Under the pieces are notes generated by a model, which was not told the origin of the DNA, searched no databases, and saw nothing but the letters and a program-made list of their open reading frames with translations. From NCBI GenBank assembly GCA_031472005.1, contig PZJY01000002.1, forward strand, positions 4,278,001-4,342,000: DNA of 64,000 nucleotides. Reading direction: 5' to 3'. How positions within the stretch are numbered: position 1 is the first letter of the stretch; each line of letters opens with the position of its first letter. This stretch comes from Tetracladium setigerum. Its lineage: Eukaryota; Ascomycota; Leotiomycetes; Helotiales. The translations under genes and the position numbers were made by a program. This document shows positions 23,912 to 35,653 of the stretch, in pieces.

Positions 23912-24380
23912 GCTGGGAATATCGATGCGAAGGGGGGAGATTGAGATTGTTGGGGAGTTGTGTTGTGTTGTGTTGCGTCGATGACGATGATCGCAAGGCA
24001 AGCTTGGAGGGGTCAGACAAGGCGGCTACTGTGTCAGCCAGGCTGTTTGTCGTTGGTCGTCAACCAGAGGAAAACATCCCAGGTTTATGTTTATTGCTCT
24101 TTAACCTACCAACACCCAACAACAACCAAATGACCGCCATGGCTCCGTTAGCTGCCTACCCGTGGCCCGATCCAAATTCTTAATTATTCAATTTTATGAG
24201 AGAAATCAATTTGCCTTCCCAGGCCATCTCACCCACAAAATCTCACATCATACCTACCCAACCTTAGTATGAATCGGCAGCCATGCGTGTCAGAACGCGC
24301 TCCACCATTCATCCATGCGATGCATGCTGCGGTATAAAAGCAAAGCATTCAACCGACCCTCATCTTGCCATCAAGAAGCC
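23912..24380. promoter_or_regulatory. Divergent promoter between the Ybp-family and AhpD-like genes
   Basis: About 470 bases between two outward-facing start codons. It includes a GTTGTGTTGTGTTGCG stretch near 23950 on the Ybp side and a TATA-like GGTATAAAAGC at about 24331-24341, some 45 bases before the AhpD-like start. The latter is a plausible TATA box. Confidence 0.5.
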
Positions 24381-25280
24381 ATGTCCGCCTTCCAGGATCC
24401 CACGGCCGAGGAGGCAATCGCTCTCTTTGAGACTATCGAGCAGACATTCCCCAGTGAGACATTAGGAGACGACAAATGGTATTTGGTAGCAGTAAGCAGG
24501 GCCAACTGCCCCTCTCTAGGACAAAAGGTAAAATGAAGAAGAACCCCGCTGATTATTTTCCCCAGATCGCCGCCATTGTCGGCGTTGAGCCGAATCATGT
24601 TGGAACACTCTATTCATACCTCACCGCAAAACCTGAATATTCCTCGCCTGAGTCTCGACAAGCTCTCGTCCGTCGCATGCGGGAAGCTTTGGTCAAAACT
24701 ATCTCTATTCTCGGCGTTTGCAAGCCAATTGGGGCAATCTTTGCTCTTGACAAGGTGGAGCGACCTGAAGACAAAGATTACTCTTCACCCCGGTATATAC
24801 CACACAATACGAACAGACATCCTTAAGCAAGACCTTGCTGATGGTTTGCAGTGAATCTTGGAAATCCGGGCCCGAGAACCGGAAGAAGGGAGAGGAATGG
24901 CTGAGCCAAATATACAAGGGAAATCTCACAACTGCAACTGACAAATTCAAAGCCCACAAAGATTTCGATTTCATTACTAGAGAAATCACCTATGGCCTCT
25001 ATTTATCAGATTTGAGCATTCTTGGCCCAATTGAAACGGAGTTGGTCGTCTTGTCCGGGATTATGATCCAAAATATGCCTCTGGAAAGTGCATGGCATCT
25101 ACGAGGGATTAGGAGAGTCGGTGTGTGCATAGAGGATGTCGAGACAGTTCAACAATGCGTATGTATACTCCCTCAAAGGAGCTACTCGCTGACTTCGCCT
25201 AGATCGAATTGGTGGGGAAGTTCGGTCAAGTGAGATTACACAAGCTTCCACGAGTTGTGGATGTTGAGCACGAAGTCTAG
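24381..25280 (+). CDS. AhpD-like/carboxymuconolactone-decarboxylase-superfamily protein
   Basis: Exons 24381-24491, 24566-24792, 24852-25158 and 25203-25280 give 240 residues. Introns are 74, 59 and 44 nt with donors GTAAGC, GTATAT and GTATGT. The protein starts MSAFQDPTAEEAIALFETIE. Family-like stretches are TLYSYLTAKPEYSSPESRQ, VRRMREALVKTISILGVCKPI, DFDFITREITYGLYLSDLSI and TELVVLSGIMIQNMPLESAW. Helical packing around a central ALVKT..GxxKP turn is the AhpD-like fold. The redox CxxC pair of true AhpD is absent (isolated Cys in GVCKP and VQQC), so peroxidase-reductase activity should not be assumed. Function is unknown. A TATA-like element sits about 45 bases upstream. Confidence 0.7.
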
Positions 25281-25684
25281 TGTTTGCGATACAAATAATT
25301 GATCAGAGTTGACGTGTTGGGCTCAACAGCCATCTTCTCTACTTGAAATTACGATGTGAGGAGTCGTAGTCTGACGCTGCCATTGTTTCGATGCATACTT
25401 TCTTCTTTTAATTGCCTTGTTTCTGGTGTTCTTTTTCTCTCTACTTGCTTTTCCGTGTTCAATCTGCTTGCTTGTCTCGGTTTTTTCATATTACTTATAA
25501 CATTTTACGTTGCTACCGCTTGCTACTGCTTGCTAAACCTATTTCCAAAGAACGCTATCAATGCATATACGAACGTAGTTAAAGCAAACCATGTAAAGCA
25601 TTTCACTCTCCCGTGTCCACGTCGCTTCGCAAACTCACATTTGCACCATACCGTCGTGTCACTCTCGAAACTCCTTCTTTTCTC
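25281..25684. other. Convergent 3' flanks, pyrimidine-rich
   Basis: About 400 bases of T/C-rich sequence (CTTTCTTCTTTTAATTG and similar) between two converging genes. No gene seen. It likely holds both poly(A) sites. Confidence 0.5.
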
Positions 25685-26808
25685 TTAAACACCATTCATC
25701 TTCTGGATGATCTCAGACTCTGTTGTCGGACTACCCGGAGCCCCACCAACAACAGTTGAATGCTGGGACAAACTTCCATGCAAGTGCGTTGTTGCTGGAA
25801 CCGGTGAGATTCTCGACTCGAGCTCGGGGTTAATATTTGCCGTTTCATATTCCAAACTTTTGATGAGTTTATATATCCCAGCCGCAAGGAGGGAGCCAGT
25901 CAACGGACCAAGCCAGTATATCCAGTGATTTGAGTCGAATTTATGAACGATGACGGCAGGCCCAAATGATCGGGCAGGGTTGAGACTACCTCCCGTCCAG
26001 AAGACGCCTGTTCTTGGTCAGTAAGAAGGATGATGACGGAGTAGGTACACAGACCTGTCAACTCAGCGATGAACAACGCGAGCCCAATGCCAACGGGAGC
26101 AATAAAGGTACCCGCATGCTTTTCAGTTGCGAGCATGAAGATCGCAAAGATCAGCTGAGCAGTCAAGATCATCTCAATGAAAAATCCCTGCGCAAGTGTT
26201 GTTGTGCTGCTTAGAGTTGTGCTCACGTTGAGGTCGCCTGGAAACAATACATTCACCAGACCAGCAGCACAGATGCCAGCGATGATCTGAATAACCGTTA
26301 AAAGGATGGCTCTGAATGCCGTCAGGGAGCCTATGATCCACATTCCGAATGTGACCTGCAGAATTGTGTTATCAGAGGTATCCTTGGGATCCGTTCGAGA
26401 GAATACCAACCGCAGGATTGAACAGACCGCCTGATATTCTGAAAAACACCCAGGCGTTGACGGCAAGCGAAAACCCAAACGCCAGACTGATATACAGCAA
26501 CTGTGCCGGATTTTGTGAAGCCACAGTCGTTATAACGGTCCCATCTGCATTGTAGTTCGATGAGATGTTGGCTACCTGGGTGCCGGCGAACGCGAAGAAC
26601 ATGAAAAGAATGGTGCCTGCGAACTGAAAGAAGCCTATTAGTACTACATGAATGAATAGGTAGAATGGTATTATACCTCGCCCAACGCAGCAACGATATG
26701 TCCTCTGGCCTCTGGCGGAGCTCGCTGCAGCACGCGGTTCGCCCACGTCATGTCGGTGGGTTTCGTGTCGTCCTTCCTACCGTGAAAACCTGGTTCGGAG
26801 ACGTTCAT
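25685..26808 (-). CDS. Aquaporin (MIP family)
   Basis: Plasma-membrane water/solute channel. Exons in coding order are 26677-26808, 26411-26623, 26055-26355 and 25685-26007 (322 residues). Introns are 53, 55 and 47 nt; donors are GTATAA, GTTGGT and GTCTGT. Both pore motifs are present, each completed or preceded by a splice: GGLFNPAVTFG in loop B and GGSLNPARSFGPAVI in loop E, where the Arg after the second NPA is the selectivity-filter Arg. Six hydrophobic helices are seen: TILFMFFAFAG, LLYISLAFGFSLAV, WIIGSLTAFRAILLTVIQI, FFIEMILTAQLIFAIFML, VGIGLALFIAELTG and WIYWLGPLTGSLLAAGIY. NPARSFGP favours an orthodox aquaporin over a glycerol facilitator (glycerol channels have NPARD). The N-terminus is short, with no long regulatory extension. 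Confidence 0.92.
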
Positions 26809-29283
26809 CTTGAAAAGATTTCGAGTGAGATTTGGGAGGGTTTTGTTGATTGCACAAAAAGCCAAAAATTGGTTATTTGATTTCTGTCAGATGAAATTTT
26901 TGGAGAGAATGAGATGAAGATTTGAGACATTCTCACGAACTGATATTAAAGAAGCACTTTGCCTTCTGTGACGACATGACCACAAGTCTAGCTCGACCCT
27001 TAATGCACTTCTAAGTTTGAAAGTAAAGATACCAAACCTGTAAACGGTTCGAGTCAGCAGTCGAGGCCGTGAAAAGGCGTTTCCAGCTGCGAGTTACGGA
27101 TCAACGGCCTGGAGGAGGATCCGCTAGAAGCATCCGAGTGGCATTAACAGGCAACATTATGCGGCTCATCGCAGATCCCCCGCAATGATGCACAGCAAAC
27201 GAGGGCGCCTCGAGGTCGCTAAAGGCGACCGCTGGGGGCTGGTGATTGCTGTGGCGTTATTAGCTCCAGCATTGTGCGGCAGAATCTGGGAACTTAGTGG
27301 TTGAAGACGAGTTCTAAGGTTTAGAGCTAAACGTCCGAATCAACGTCATGGATCTCACGGACTTTGTTGCTCTAATTGTAAATCCGTGAACACATAAAGT
27401 CGCGGATGGGGAATCACAAGGTAACCTCGTTTTCCTAGAAAATGGTTTGTGGGTAGTCTCATGCAATGGATAGTGAATGGCTTTACAACCTTTGCTTCGG
27501 CTTTTTTTACCACATTCAAAATGGGACGGTCAGTTGTTGTTCGATCTCTGTAAGGCATCATCGAATTTCTTACGCCGTCCACCATCGCGTAAGAGTTGGT
27601 GGGATGTAATCGTTTCGCCTTCGCCTGCTCGCATATTCGTTTCAGCAAAGGTTGTTGGGTAGAATGGCCCAAAGAGCGAGGGAACTACTTTAGCAAGCAG
27701 TCCGGTGTTTTCAGTCATTATGTAAAATCAGAAGCCGGAGGTTAAACATGTGGCAATTTCCACCCACTCCATGCAATAATCCGGTATCCCTAGGTCGTCC
27801 AGGAAGCGAAGGGAGGCCTTTGTATTCCCTTCGTAGAGTACTTTCAGAGAAGGTCGTGTGGGTCAGGCCGTTTTAGTTATGTTCTGAATATCGTCATTTG
27901 CGCTTACTTATTATTTAAACAAGAAATCTTTACAAGCACGCATGTCAGCTACCATTTGGTCTGTATAACCCAAACAACATTTTATTCAATCCTGTCTACT
28001 TCTCCTCTGTATTCCTTTAGCAGCTAATCTTCTTCTTTTGAATGTCTCTAATCATCCTGTGGATTATCTTATGAAGTGAAGTAGGAGGTCTTGCTCATCA
28101 CGCTCGCTCGAACCATCCCGCCTGACCACGCCCTGCCATTTAGAGCCAAATACGTATTGGGCAAGAAATCGCTCCGGTTTTAAAATTCTTGTCAACTTCG
28201 GCCTCATGTGGTATTTTGGAAGTGGTTCAAATATCTTTCAGATGTTTCTGAGCCGGATTAACTGTATTATTTTGCAAAATCATCGAAATCGCCCGAGCAT
28301 CAGGACTGGCAAAGAAAACAGACCAACGCAAAGTTGAGTCTAGTTTCGCTTCTTACAAGGTGAATGGTAACTTTCATTTATTGAGAAGTAAATGGTTTCT
28401 CAAAAAATATTGAATAATACAGGAACCCACTGTTGCCTGGAGTGAAGCTTACCACCAATTCCGACGACCAGGAAGGGTATGTGTAATAATTACTGATGGA
28501 TAGTCTCAATATTGTCTAACACAAGTCACATGAAAGATGGCTCTGTATATTCATATCTGATGAAGTATATCTCAAATCCATCACTGTCTTTGATGGAGCT
28601 TCGTGGAGCCGTTGAGTTCCAGAAGATTAGAAACAGCACCAGTTGGTAAGTATTCTATCACTTGGCGGGAAGTAATACCCGATGTCCTATTGACAAGATC
28701 CACCTATTTTAGGAAAGACTTGAACTCTCGGTTAAGGAAAGAGTTTCACGGTATCAAGAATCAATTTTCCCATTCTTGTGTCCCGTATGGAAGTCATTCA
28801 TCTCCAAAGTCAGGAATGGTGATGGCTCTTTGCGCTGCGCCTTTCAGTAGTCCGACAAATACGTTTGCTGTTTGGTTTCCTCCAGTACGGTTGTCGTGTG
28901 ACATGGCGAAAAATGAGCATGGCATACATCTTGTAGGGTTTGCTGGGCCGAGGCCCATTGCCAATCCAGAGTCGTCAGAGTCGTCCCAAAACGTCTAGCT
29001 TTTCAACTAGTATATTGCGTAGGAAGAGTTGACAAAGAATAGTAGAGTGCGACCTGAGCTGTTTCTCTGGGATAGATCGATTGGTCCTATGCCCATTTGC
29101 TATAGAAATTCCAGTCATTTGCTCAACATCCTGCACGTGACCATTTCAGGTGGTTTCAGCTGCCAGCCGGGCGCCTATTGCCAGCAATCTGTAATAGTTT
29201 TCAACCTGCACACTCTACCATTGTCTTATCATTGCCTTTGTACGTTTGGCTTGTACTATTCTTGCCACGAGACCGCTGTGATC
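26809..29283. other. 2.5-kb intergenic region, no confident gene
   Basis: Holds the aquaporin promoter and the upstream region of the HET-NACHT gene. A GC-rich patch near 27160-27240 contains GGTCGCTAAAGGCGACC, a short imperfect inverted repeat. Two weak candidates lie here: a minus-strand frame 27530-27718 (MTENTGLLAKVVPSLFGPFY) and a plus-strand frame 28603-28998. Neither has a recognised motif or convincing splice sites, so neither is called. Confidence 0.45.
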
Positions 29284-32200
29284 ATGCGCCTCCTACAAAC
29301 CAATAGCCATGGCTCCTTCAGCCTGACTGACTTTGCTGGCATCGAAATTCCTAGCTATGCTATCCTTTCCCATACTTGGGGAGTAGATGGCGACGAGGTT
29401 ACCTTCCAAGATTTGAAAAATGTTACAGACAGGAGAAAAGCTGGATACAAGAAGCTCAGGTTCTGCGCGAAACAAGCTGCTAATGATGGGCTGCATTACT
29501 TCTGGGTGGATACTTGTTGTATCAATAAATCTGACACTGTTGAACTCCAGTTCGCGATAAACTCCATGTTTAGATGGTACCAAAATGCGGCTAAATGTTA
29601 TGTGTATCTGTCAGATGTCCATACTCCCCACCTCGATCATCTCCCCAACACCTCTTGGGACGCATGCTTCCGGAAAAGTCGATGGTTCACTCGAGGCTGG
29701 ACGCTCCAAGAACTTATTGCTCCAGCGATTGTTGAATTCTTTTCTGCAGACGGCGAGCAGCTAGGTGACAAAAAGTCACTAGAACAACACATTCATGAGA
29801 TAACGGAGATTCCTATCAGTGCTCTTCAGGGAATGCCTCTCTCTCATTTTACAATCGACGAGCGAATGTCATGGGTACAAAATCGTCAGACCAGGTATGA
29901 AGAGGACAAGGTGTACTCGCTCCAAGGCATTTTTGACATCCATATACCGCTGATCTATGGAGAAGGCTGGAAGAGGGCGTTAACCAGGTTTGAGAGGGAA
30001 ATTAAAGAGTCTTTGGAAGCGCCACTTATTATATCGAACAGTGGCACTTCTGAAGTCTTGACATTACATAACAATTCCAACGTTCTGGGTCGTGTGCCAA
30101 AACTTGCTGAGCCTGAACCGATGCTATTGGTGGAAGGTAATACTCCGACATATCAATATTGCGATCATTTGAGTTGTAACTAACGAAGGAAACAGATGTT
30201 TTAGAAAGTAATCGGAAGGGCTTACGGGCTTGGTTAAACCCCCCAGACCCAAGGTCGAACTTTCAGCGGTTCATGGCACAATGGAGACAAAAGAGCACAT
30301 GTCAATGGGTTCTTAACACGCGCGAATATCTGGACTGGAAAGCATCTCCCAATTCATTCCTATGGCTTTATGGTATACCCGGTTGTGGCAAGAGCATGCT
30401 TGCATCAGTCATCATCCAGTCTCTGAACCCCATTCTGAATCCAAGTGATGCACTGGCGTATTTCTATATCGACTTCAACGATCCCGAAAAGAGAACTGTC
30501 AACAATATGTTACGGTCTCTTGTGAGTCAGCTTGCTCTCGAACACACTAGGCAGGCAATCCCGACCCCCCTTCAAAGAATGTATGAGGAGTGCTTCAGTG
30601 GGCAGACACAGCCAGATGAATCAAAACTCTTCTGTGTTCTTAGAGATATATTGTTGGGATTCGATAATATATTCATCATCGTGGATGCACTGGACGAGTG
30701 CGAGAGCCTTGCAGAAGTATTAGATATGTTAGAGCAGATAGCTGCTTGTAAAATTCCGGGATTGCATCTCCTAGTCACCAGTCGGGAGTTAAGAGAGATC
30801 ACAGCATGCTTTGACGGTTCGGTTCGACTTTATATCGCAGCCAGCGAAGTTGACAGAGATATTCGAGCACACGTCCTGAATGTTCTCAAAACTGATCGAG
30901 AATGTCGAAAATGGCCTCTCGAAGTCCAACAGTATGTTGAAGAACGTTTGATGGAGAGGTGCGCAGGCATGTGAGTCATGATTCCGGGCGACTCCTGGTT
31001 TCCAAATTTAACACAAGCAGGTTTCAATGGGTTTTCTGCCAGCTGGGCATCCTTCGAAGGTGTAATAATAAATCATCACTGGATAAGGCCCTCGCAAACC
31101 TTCCACTCACCCTAGAGGAGACATACAATCGAATACTCGACGGGATTCCTAATATGTACAAAGAAGAGACTATCACCACTTTGCAGTGGTTGATGTACTC
31201 CTTTCGTCCAATGACAGTCCAGGAGTTAGCTAAAGCGCTAACTATCAATTTGAAAGTAAGACCCCCGAAATATGACCCGGATAAGAAGTTATGGACTTCT
31301 GAGCATTTGCTGGACTACTGTTCGAGTTTGGTAAGGCAGGAGGATGATGGCGATGTCAGAGTTATTAGTTTCTCCCACCAGTCTGTGAGGGAGTATTTAT
31401 TATCCTCGACAGGATCTCAAGGACCTAGGTCAGGTCCTCAATTCGATACAATACTCTGTCACAAAGTCATTGCTGAGTGCTGCTTAGCTTACCTATTACG
31501 ACCCGAGGATGGCCGAGAAGCCAAACCCTTTTATGTGCGTAGGTGTCTAGAGCATTATGCTGCAGAAAACTTCTGGAAGCATGCACGGCTCGCCGAGGAA
31601 AAAGGATTCATCGTCGATCTGGCCCTGGCAGTTTTTTCATCTCAGTGGTCTTGGACAATCCTGGTGAACGCGAATGAGTCGCACTTTCTCTCGTCCATCA
31701 GCAACCTCCACCGTCATCACATTGAAAGCTTTAAAGCCGGGGCCGAATCGAGGAATTTTACACTCCCTCTTCGCTACGCATCAGTTACGGGATTAGTAAG
31801 AGTTACTGAGAAATTGCTACACGAGTGGCCCAACATAGATAGACACGACCGGAGGTGGTCAATCGCGTTAGCCAAATCCTCTAAGCTGGGATTTTACGAT
31901 ATAGTCAAGCTTTTGGTCGAAGCTGGCTGCGATTATAATGCTAAATTGCCACCTCAAGACATTGATGCTGGATTTACTCAAATAGGTACGGCAATCGAGT
32001 TTGCGGCGTATGGGGGCCACGCCCAGATTGTAAAATTCTTGCTACAACACCAGCCCGAGCTGAGTAATGGACATGGGACATGGGGCGGTGCGTTGGAAGC
32101 CGCGTCGGCTGGCGGTTGTGAGAATGTCGTCAACATAATACTTGATGCGTACACTAAAAAGGCGTTACAAATTCCTCCTTACGAGAATGCACTCCTCGCA

Positions 32201-32776
32201 GCCGCTTCGGCTCCACATACTACGGATACTCGAGAGGCACTGAAATTACTGGTTGGCGCAGCGTCTCAGCAAGCTTTCAAGAATACAATTATTGAGTCTC
32301 CGGAGATCTTGAAGAGAGCCGTCATGTTTGGAGACGGTAGACGAGTTCGAACCTTGTGTGAGCTTGGTGCAGATTTCAATGCTACATATGGTGGAGGACA
32401 GTCTCTGCTCCACCTTGCCGCCGGAAGATCAGAAATATCGTGTTATGATCCACCGGCTACAAGTGTCACCAGGACGTTGATACAACTTGGACTCGGCGTG
32501 GATACAGAGGATTACGATGGGGAGACCCCCTTGCACAAGTCATGCACCAAAGAGACGAACATATCCCGAGTCTTGCTACAACATGGTGCATCCGTTCACC
32601 ACGAGAACAAGAAGGGGATATCACCTCTTGCTATTGTAGACGGCTATGTGAAGTCTTCATCGGTTGACTGGGATGATGTGCCGAGAGATAACCCTGCGTG
32701 GTTTTACTATACTATTATCCATGAAGACGCATGTGACATAAAGGCCAAGCTGAGTGTACTTCAAGAGTATGCTTAG
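29284..32776 (+). CDS. HET-NACHT-ankyrin NOD-like receptor (heterokaryon-incompatibility type)
   Basis: Exons 29284-30136, 30196-30970 and 31021-32776 give 1127 residues. Introns are 59 nt (donor GTAATA, branch GTAACTAAC) and 50 nt (donor GTGAGT). The N-terminus is a HET domain: SYAILSHTWG, FWVDTCCINKSD, FRKSRWFTRGWTLQELIAP and YSLQGIFDIHIPLIYGEG. The linker ESNRKGLRAWLNPPDPRSNF leads to a NACHT NTPase with P-loop YGIPGCGKS (~343), Walker B IIVDALDECE (~445) and sensor LLVTSREL. A winged-helix part follows (LPLTLEETYNRILDGIP, ISFSHQSVREYLL). From ~residue 790 there are degenerate ankyrin repeats, such as GTAIEFAAYGGHAQIVKFLL and GETPLHKSC. Such proteins trigger non-self recognition and programmed cell death in fungi; the ligand is unknown. 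The start chosen is MRLLQTNSHG, the usual HET-protein start. Confidence 0.9.
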
Positions 32777-33279
32777 GATGAAATGAAGTAGCTGTTGGTT
32801 TCACCGGTACGTATACCTATCAGTAGGTGTAGAAACGGTAGGTCTCAAGGTGGTGGTTTGTTCATGTCTGGTATATTAAGATGATGGAAGTTAAGCTCCA
32901 TATATATAACTGCTAGTGATGACGAATATCTGACTAAGGCTCTACGTGAGGCTCTGGTACAGTATTCCCAACATAACATAACAGAAGGTATATCAGAGTA
33001 TGCTTAATCGTCACAATGTTAGATTCTATAACTACTGAGAACTGTCATTCCTTCCTTCCACGTTCCCTTAAGTTTATTGGAGCGAAGAGGGGGTATGCTT
33101 CAGAGCACAACCCCACTTCATACATACATTACTTTCTAAAACCAAATTTGAAAACCGAAAACCGAAAGAAACATGGAATAAATAAGGTCTAATTAAATTA
33201 GATTTCTTACTTGACTCATCTTTATTATTACATTAAAAGCTCTTGCTCTGAGCACATGTACTGTACAAAATATTGTTCC
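32777..33279. other. Convergent 3' flanks
   Basis: AT-rich, with ATTAAATTAGATTTC and AATAAATAAGG (about 33177-33187), suiting poly(A) signals for both converging genes. No coding signal. Confidence 0.5.
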
Positions 33280-34554
33280 TCAACATACGGTAAAGGACAT
33301 GGCTATGAAAGCTAAACCACAAAAAACACATGTAGGAATAAGGATGCTGAAATTGCTATAGAAACCAAATCTTAGCTTGATATTCTTCAAAGGAGATGTG
33401 CCTAAAAAAGAAGAAAGAAATTCAGAGAAGTGAATAATGTCAGATAATTCGCCCTTGGCTGTAGCCATCCGCCCAGCTGTTGATACCGTCTGAACAGGAT
33501 CGTGTTTTGTGTTCGGTTTATTGCCTTCCTCAAATTGCAAGCCTCTCTTGCGTGACATGGTTTCCTCCGCAATGTAGATGCTGCCTTGTCCCACCCTCAA
33601 GACTGCTTCTGCACTGTTCTGACGTGATCCACAAGCGAGATCGAGCTCGCTAACCATCTCCACCATAAACTTGAATATACTTTGCGCCTCCATAACAACT
33701 TCATCCTTCTGAATTGGAGAAAGTACATTGTCGGCGTCAGCAAACCGCTTCTTGAGCTCCATCTTGATATCTTCGCCATCTTCCTCGCCAATAAAGTGGA
33801 AGAATTGAAGTCGCTGATTGATTGTGGAAACGTCGCTTTCAGATCTCGGTTCTTCTGCTTCCAAGGAAGTCCACTTTTTCGACTGTCCGAGTAACATGGT
33901 TGACGAAGACAGTGAACAAGGTGAACCAGTCGGAGAAGGCTGTTGTGTACAGAAACGGGGAGGTGATGGCGGAGTGTCCCAGAAATCTGCCCCTGCATCC
34001 TGCAAGGAAGCCCGTATATACCGACCACCTGAGAAGATTGCCATGTACATGACCCATACATAAGCCAATAGGACATGTGGTTTCGTATTTACGGATTTGG
34101 TGATATGAGCAATAAACTCTGAAACTTTGCCATTTTGAGATATTTGGAAGATCTGGTGTTCGACCTCTTGTTCGGAAAGTCCTGCTAGTATCTTGATGTC
34201 TCCTCGTATCCTTTCCGAACGGAGTATCTCTGGTAGTCGCAAACCGGCGAGAATGTAGTGCGTTGAGTTATGTGCTTTGTTTTGATCGGCAGGTTTTTCT
34301 AAAACTGTTTTCCAGAGCGATTCGAAAGCGATGTATATAGGAGCAATGTGCAGGATGCCAAGAATATATGCGGAGGGATTTAGGATATTTGGTGGAAGGG
34401 CAAGAGGTAGACGCGTTACAATCAATCGATTGAGCTGGGTATGAATTGCCCTCGTAGATGTGTTGATGCTCACTGACAGAGTTTGTATATGCTGATTTTG
34501 GCTGGAAAGAAATGGGCACTGCGAGTGGCTCCCCTGGCGAGTCATGCTTGCCAA
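33280..34554 (-). CDS. hmx1: Heme oxygenase-like protein with C-terminal membrane anchor
   Basis: Heme oxygenases open heme to biliverdin, Fe2+ and CO at the ER surface. One exon, 424 residues. The proximal heme-ligand region is AIHTQLNRLI, followed by RLPLALPP, and YILGILHIAPIYIAFESLW follows the fungal pattern. The distal-helix glycine-rich kink appears in YVWVMYMAIFSGGRYIR, where SGGR corresponds to the SGGQ of the classical signature. After residue ~200 the chain is less conserved and partly Ser/Pro-rich. It has a second helical part (FFHFIGEEDGEDIKMELKKRF) and ends in a tail anchor, FSILIPTCVFCGLAFIAM. The gene lies head-to-head with a phytochrome gene, and biliverdin is the chromophore of fungal phytochromes. 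Catalytic competence is inferred from motifs only. Confidence 0.85.
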   Translation of the reverse strand: MASMTRQGSHSQCPFLSSQNQHIQTLSVSINTSTRAIHTQLNRLIVTRLPLALPPNILNPSAYILGILHIAPIYIAFESLWKTVLEKPADQNKAHNSTHYILAGLRLPEILRSERIRGDIKILAGLSEQEVEHQIFQISQNGKVSEFIAHITKSVNTKPHVLLAYVWVMYMAIFSGGRYIRASLQDAGADFWDTPPSPPRFCTQQPSPTGSPCSLSSSTMLLGQSKKWTSLEAEEPRSESDVSTINQRLQFFHFIGEEDGEDIKMELKKRFADADNVLSPIQKDEVVMEAQSIFKFMVEMVSELDLACGSRQNSAEAVLRVGQGSIYIAEETMSRKRGLQFEEGNKPNTKHDPVQTVSTAGRMATAKGELSDIIHFSEFLSSFLGTSPLKNIKLRFGFYSNFSILIPTCVFCGLAFIAMSFTVC

Positions 34555-35653
34555 CTTCCCTTCAAACGGTAATCAGCATTCAAACGGAATTTTAACTGCT
34601 GTGGGTGCTTTAAACATAGGAGGTCTGGCGGAAAACGGTTATACTCTTCGTCTATATCACAGTCTATGATTTTCTTCCAGTCGCAATCAATATCCGTCAT
34701 GGTGCAGGCAATATCCGCCACTAGTCAAAACGTTCCACTATTGATTCTTTACATTTGCTTCTTTGGAGGTCAGATAAACGTCCGAGCACTTGGGAATCAA
34801 TATTGAACGGTGTCTGTGCAGATATTCCCCTGATCGAGAACGCCAGTTCCATATCCAGTAATGTCAGGCGCGAAAGCCGCGGGAATTCCGGTTCCATTCA
34901 GTCGGATCAGCAATTGAGAAACCCGCTAAGCCACAGACCATTCTCTGCCACCAACCAAAGAATTCTTGCCGATCATCACTACGTGCCAAGACGCATGGTT
35001 ATCTTTCCATCCTCTTTCAGTGCACGATTTTCAATCCAGTAAGAAGGGAAGATCAACCTTACTATTTTATTCAGTGATCCCAGCACGCACGAGCAAAAGA
35101 GGCATGCTATGATATATGGCTTTGACATTCATGGCTCATTTGCATGCCATGAATAAATGGGGCTTTGGGCTGAAATTGACAGCCTGTGAGAATACGCCTC
35201 GAGGACGGAGATCATGAGGTCTCAATTGGATGCGAATTTTGGCACAGAACTATTCGAGAAACCCATCCCCCAAAAAAAAAGCCAACGGTGGTAGTTACCA
35301 TTTTGAATAGCTTAGTGTGAACTCTATTACATATGATGCCAATATCTAAAGGCCAGCTGGGATGTCTACAGTGACGTAGAAGTCGAGAGCGCCATCGATA
35401 TATTGGAGATTCTCAATTTGCACCTCCAAAGCCCATGTCGAGCCAGGTTAACGAAGAAATGTTAATACACTGTCATTGTCCATCCCAGAAAATTTGTTTT
35501 CCATCTCTCGCTCTCTCCATCATTTCTTCTTTCTTGAATTTGAGAACCTCCAGACCTCTATTATAATTATTTTTTAAATTCCTGCTGGCTTCTTTCAACG
35601 GTTGAATCCAGACCATATCTCACTTTACCCAAGTTAATCCCGTACTGAAGGAA
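34555..35653. promoter_or_regulatory. Divergent intergenic region between heme oxygenase and phytochrome
   Basis: 1.1 kb shared upstream region of two functionally linked genes. It contains an A-run at about 35271-35279 and CT-rich leader sequence before 35654 (TCTCTCGCTCTCTCCATC near 35504-35521). I could not assign a specific light-response element by eye. Co-regulation is an inference from the arrangement. Confidence 0.45.

Noticed and set aside
27355..27718. Minus-strand frames that could form a small gene (MTENTGLLAKVV...)
   Set aside because: No family recognised, no convincing donor/acceptor pair joins the frames, and the region is otherwise non-coding. Kept only as a remark in the intergenic entry.
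28603..28998. 131-codon frame before the HET-NACHT gene
   Set aside because: No motif or conserved pattern, and Ser/Pro-rich chance composition.
29029..29283. N-terminal extension of the HET frame upstream of the chosen ATG
   Set aside because: HET proteins typically start at MRLL-type sequence; the upstream part lacks an ATG in good position and looks like leader sequence.
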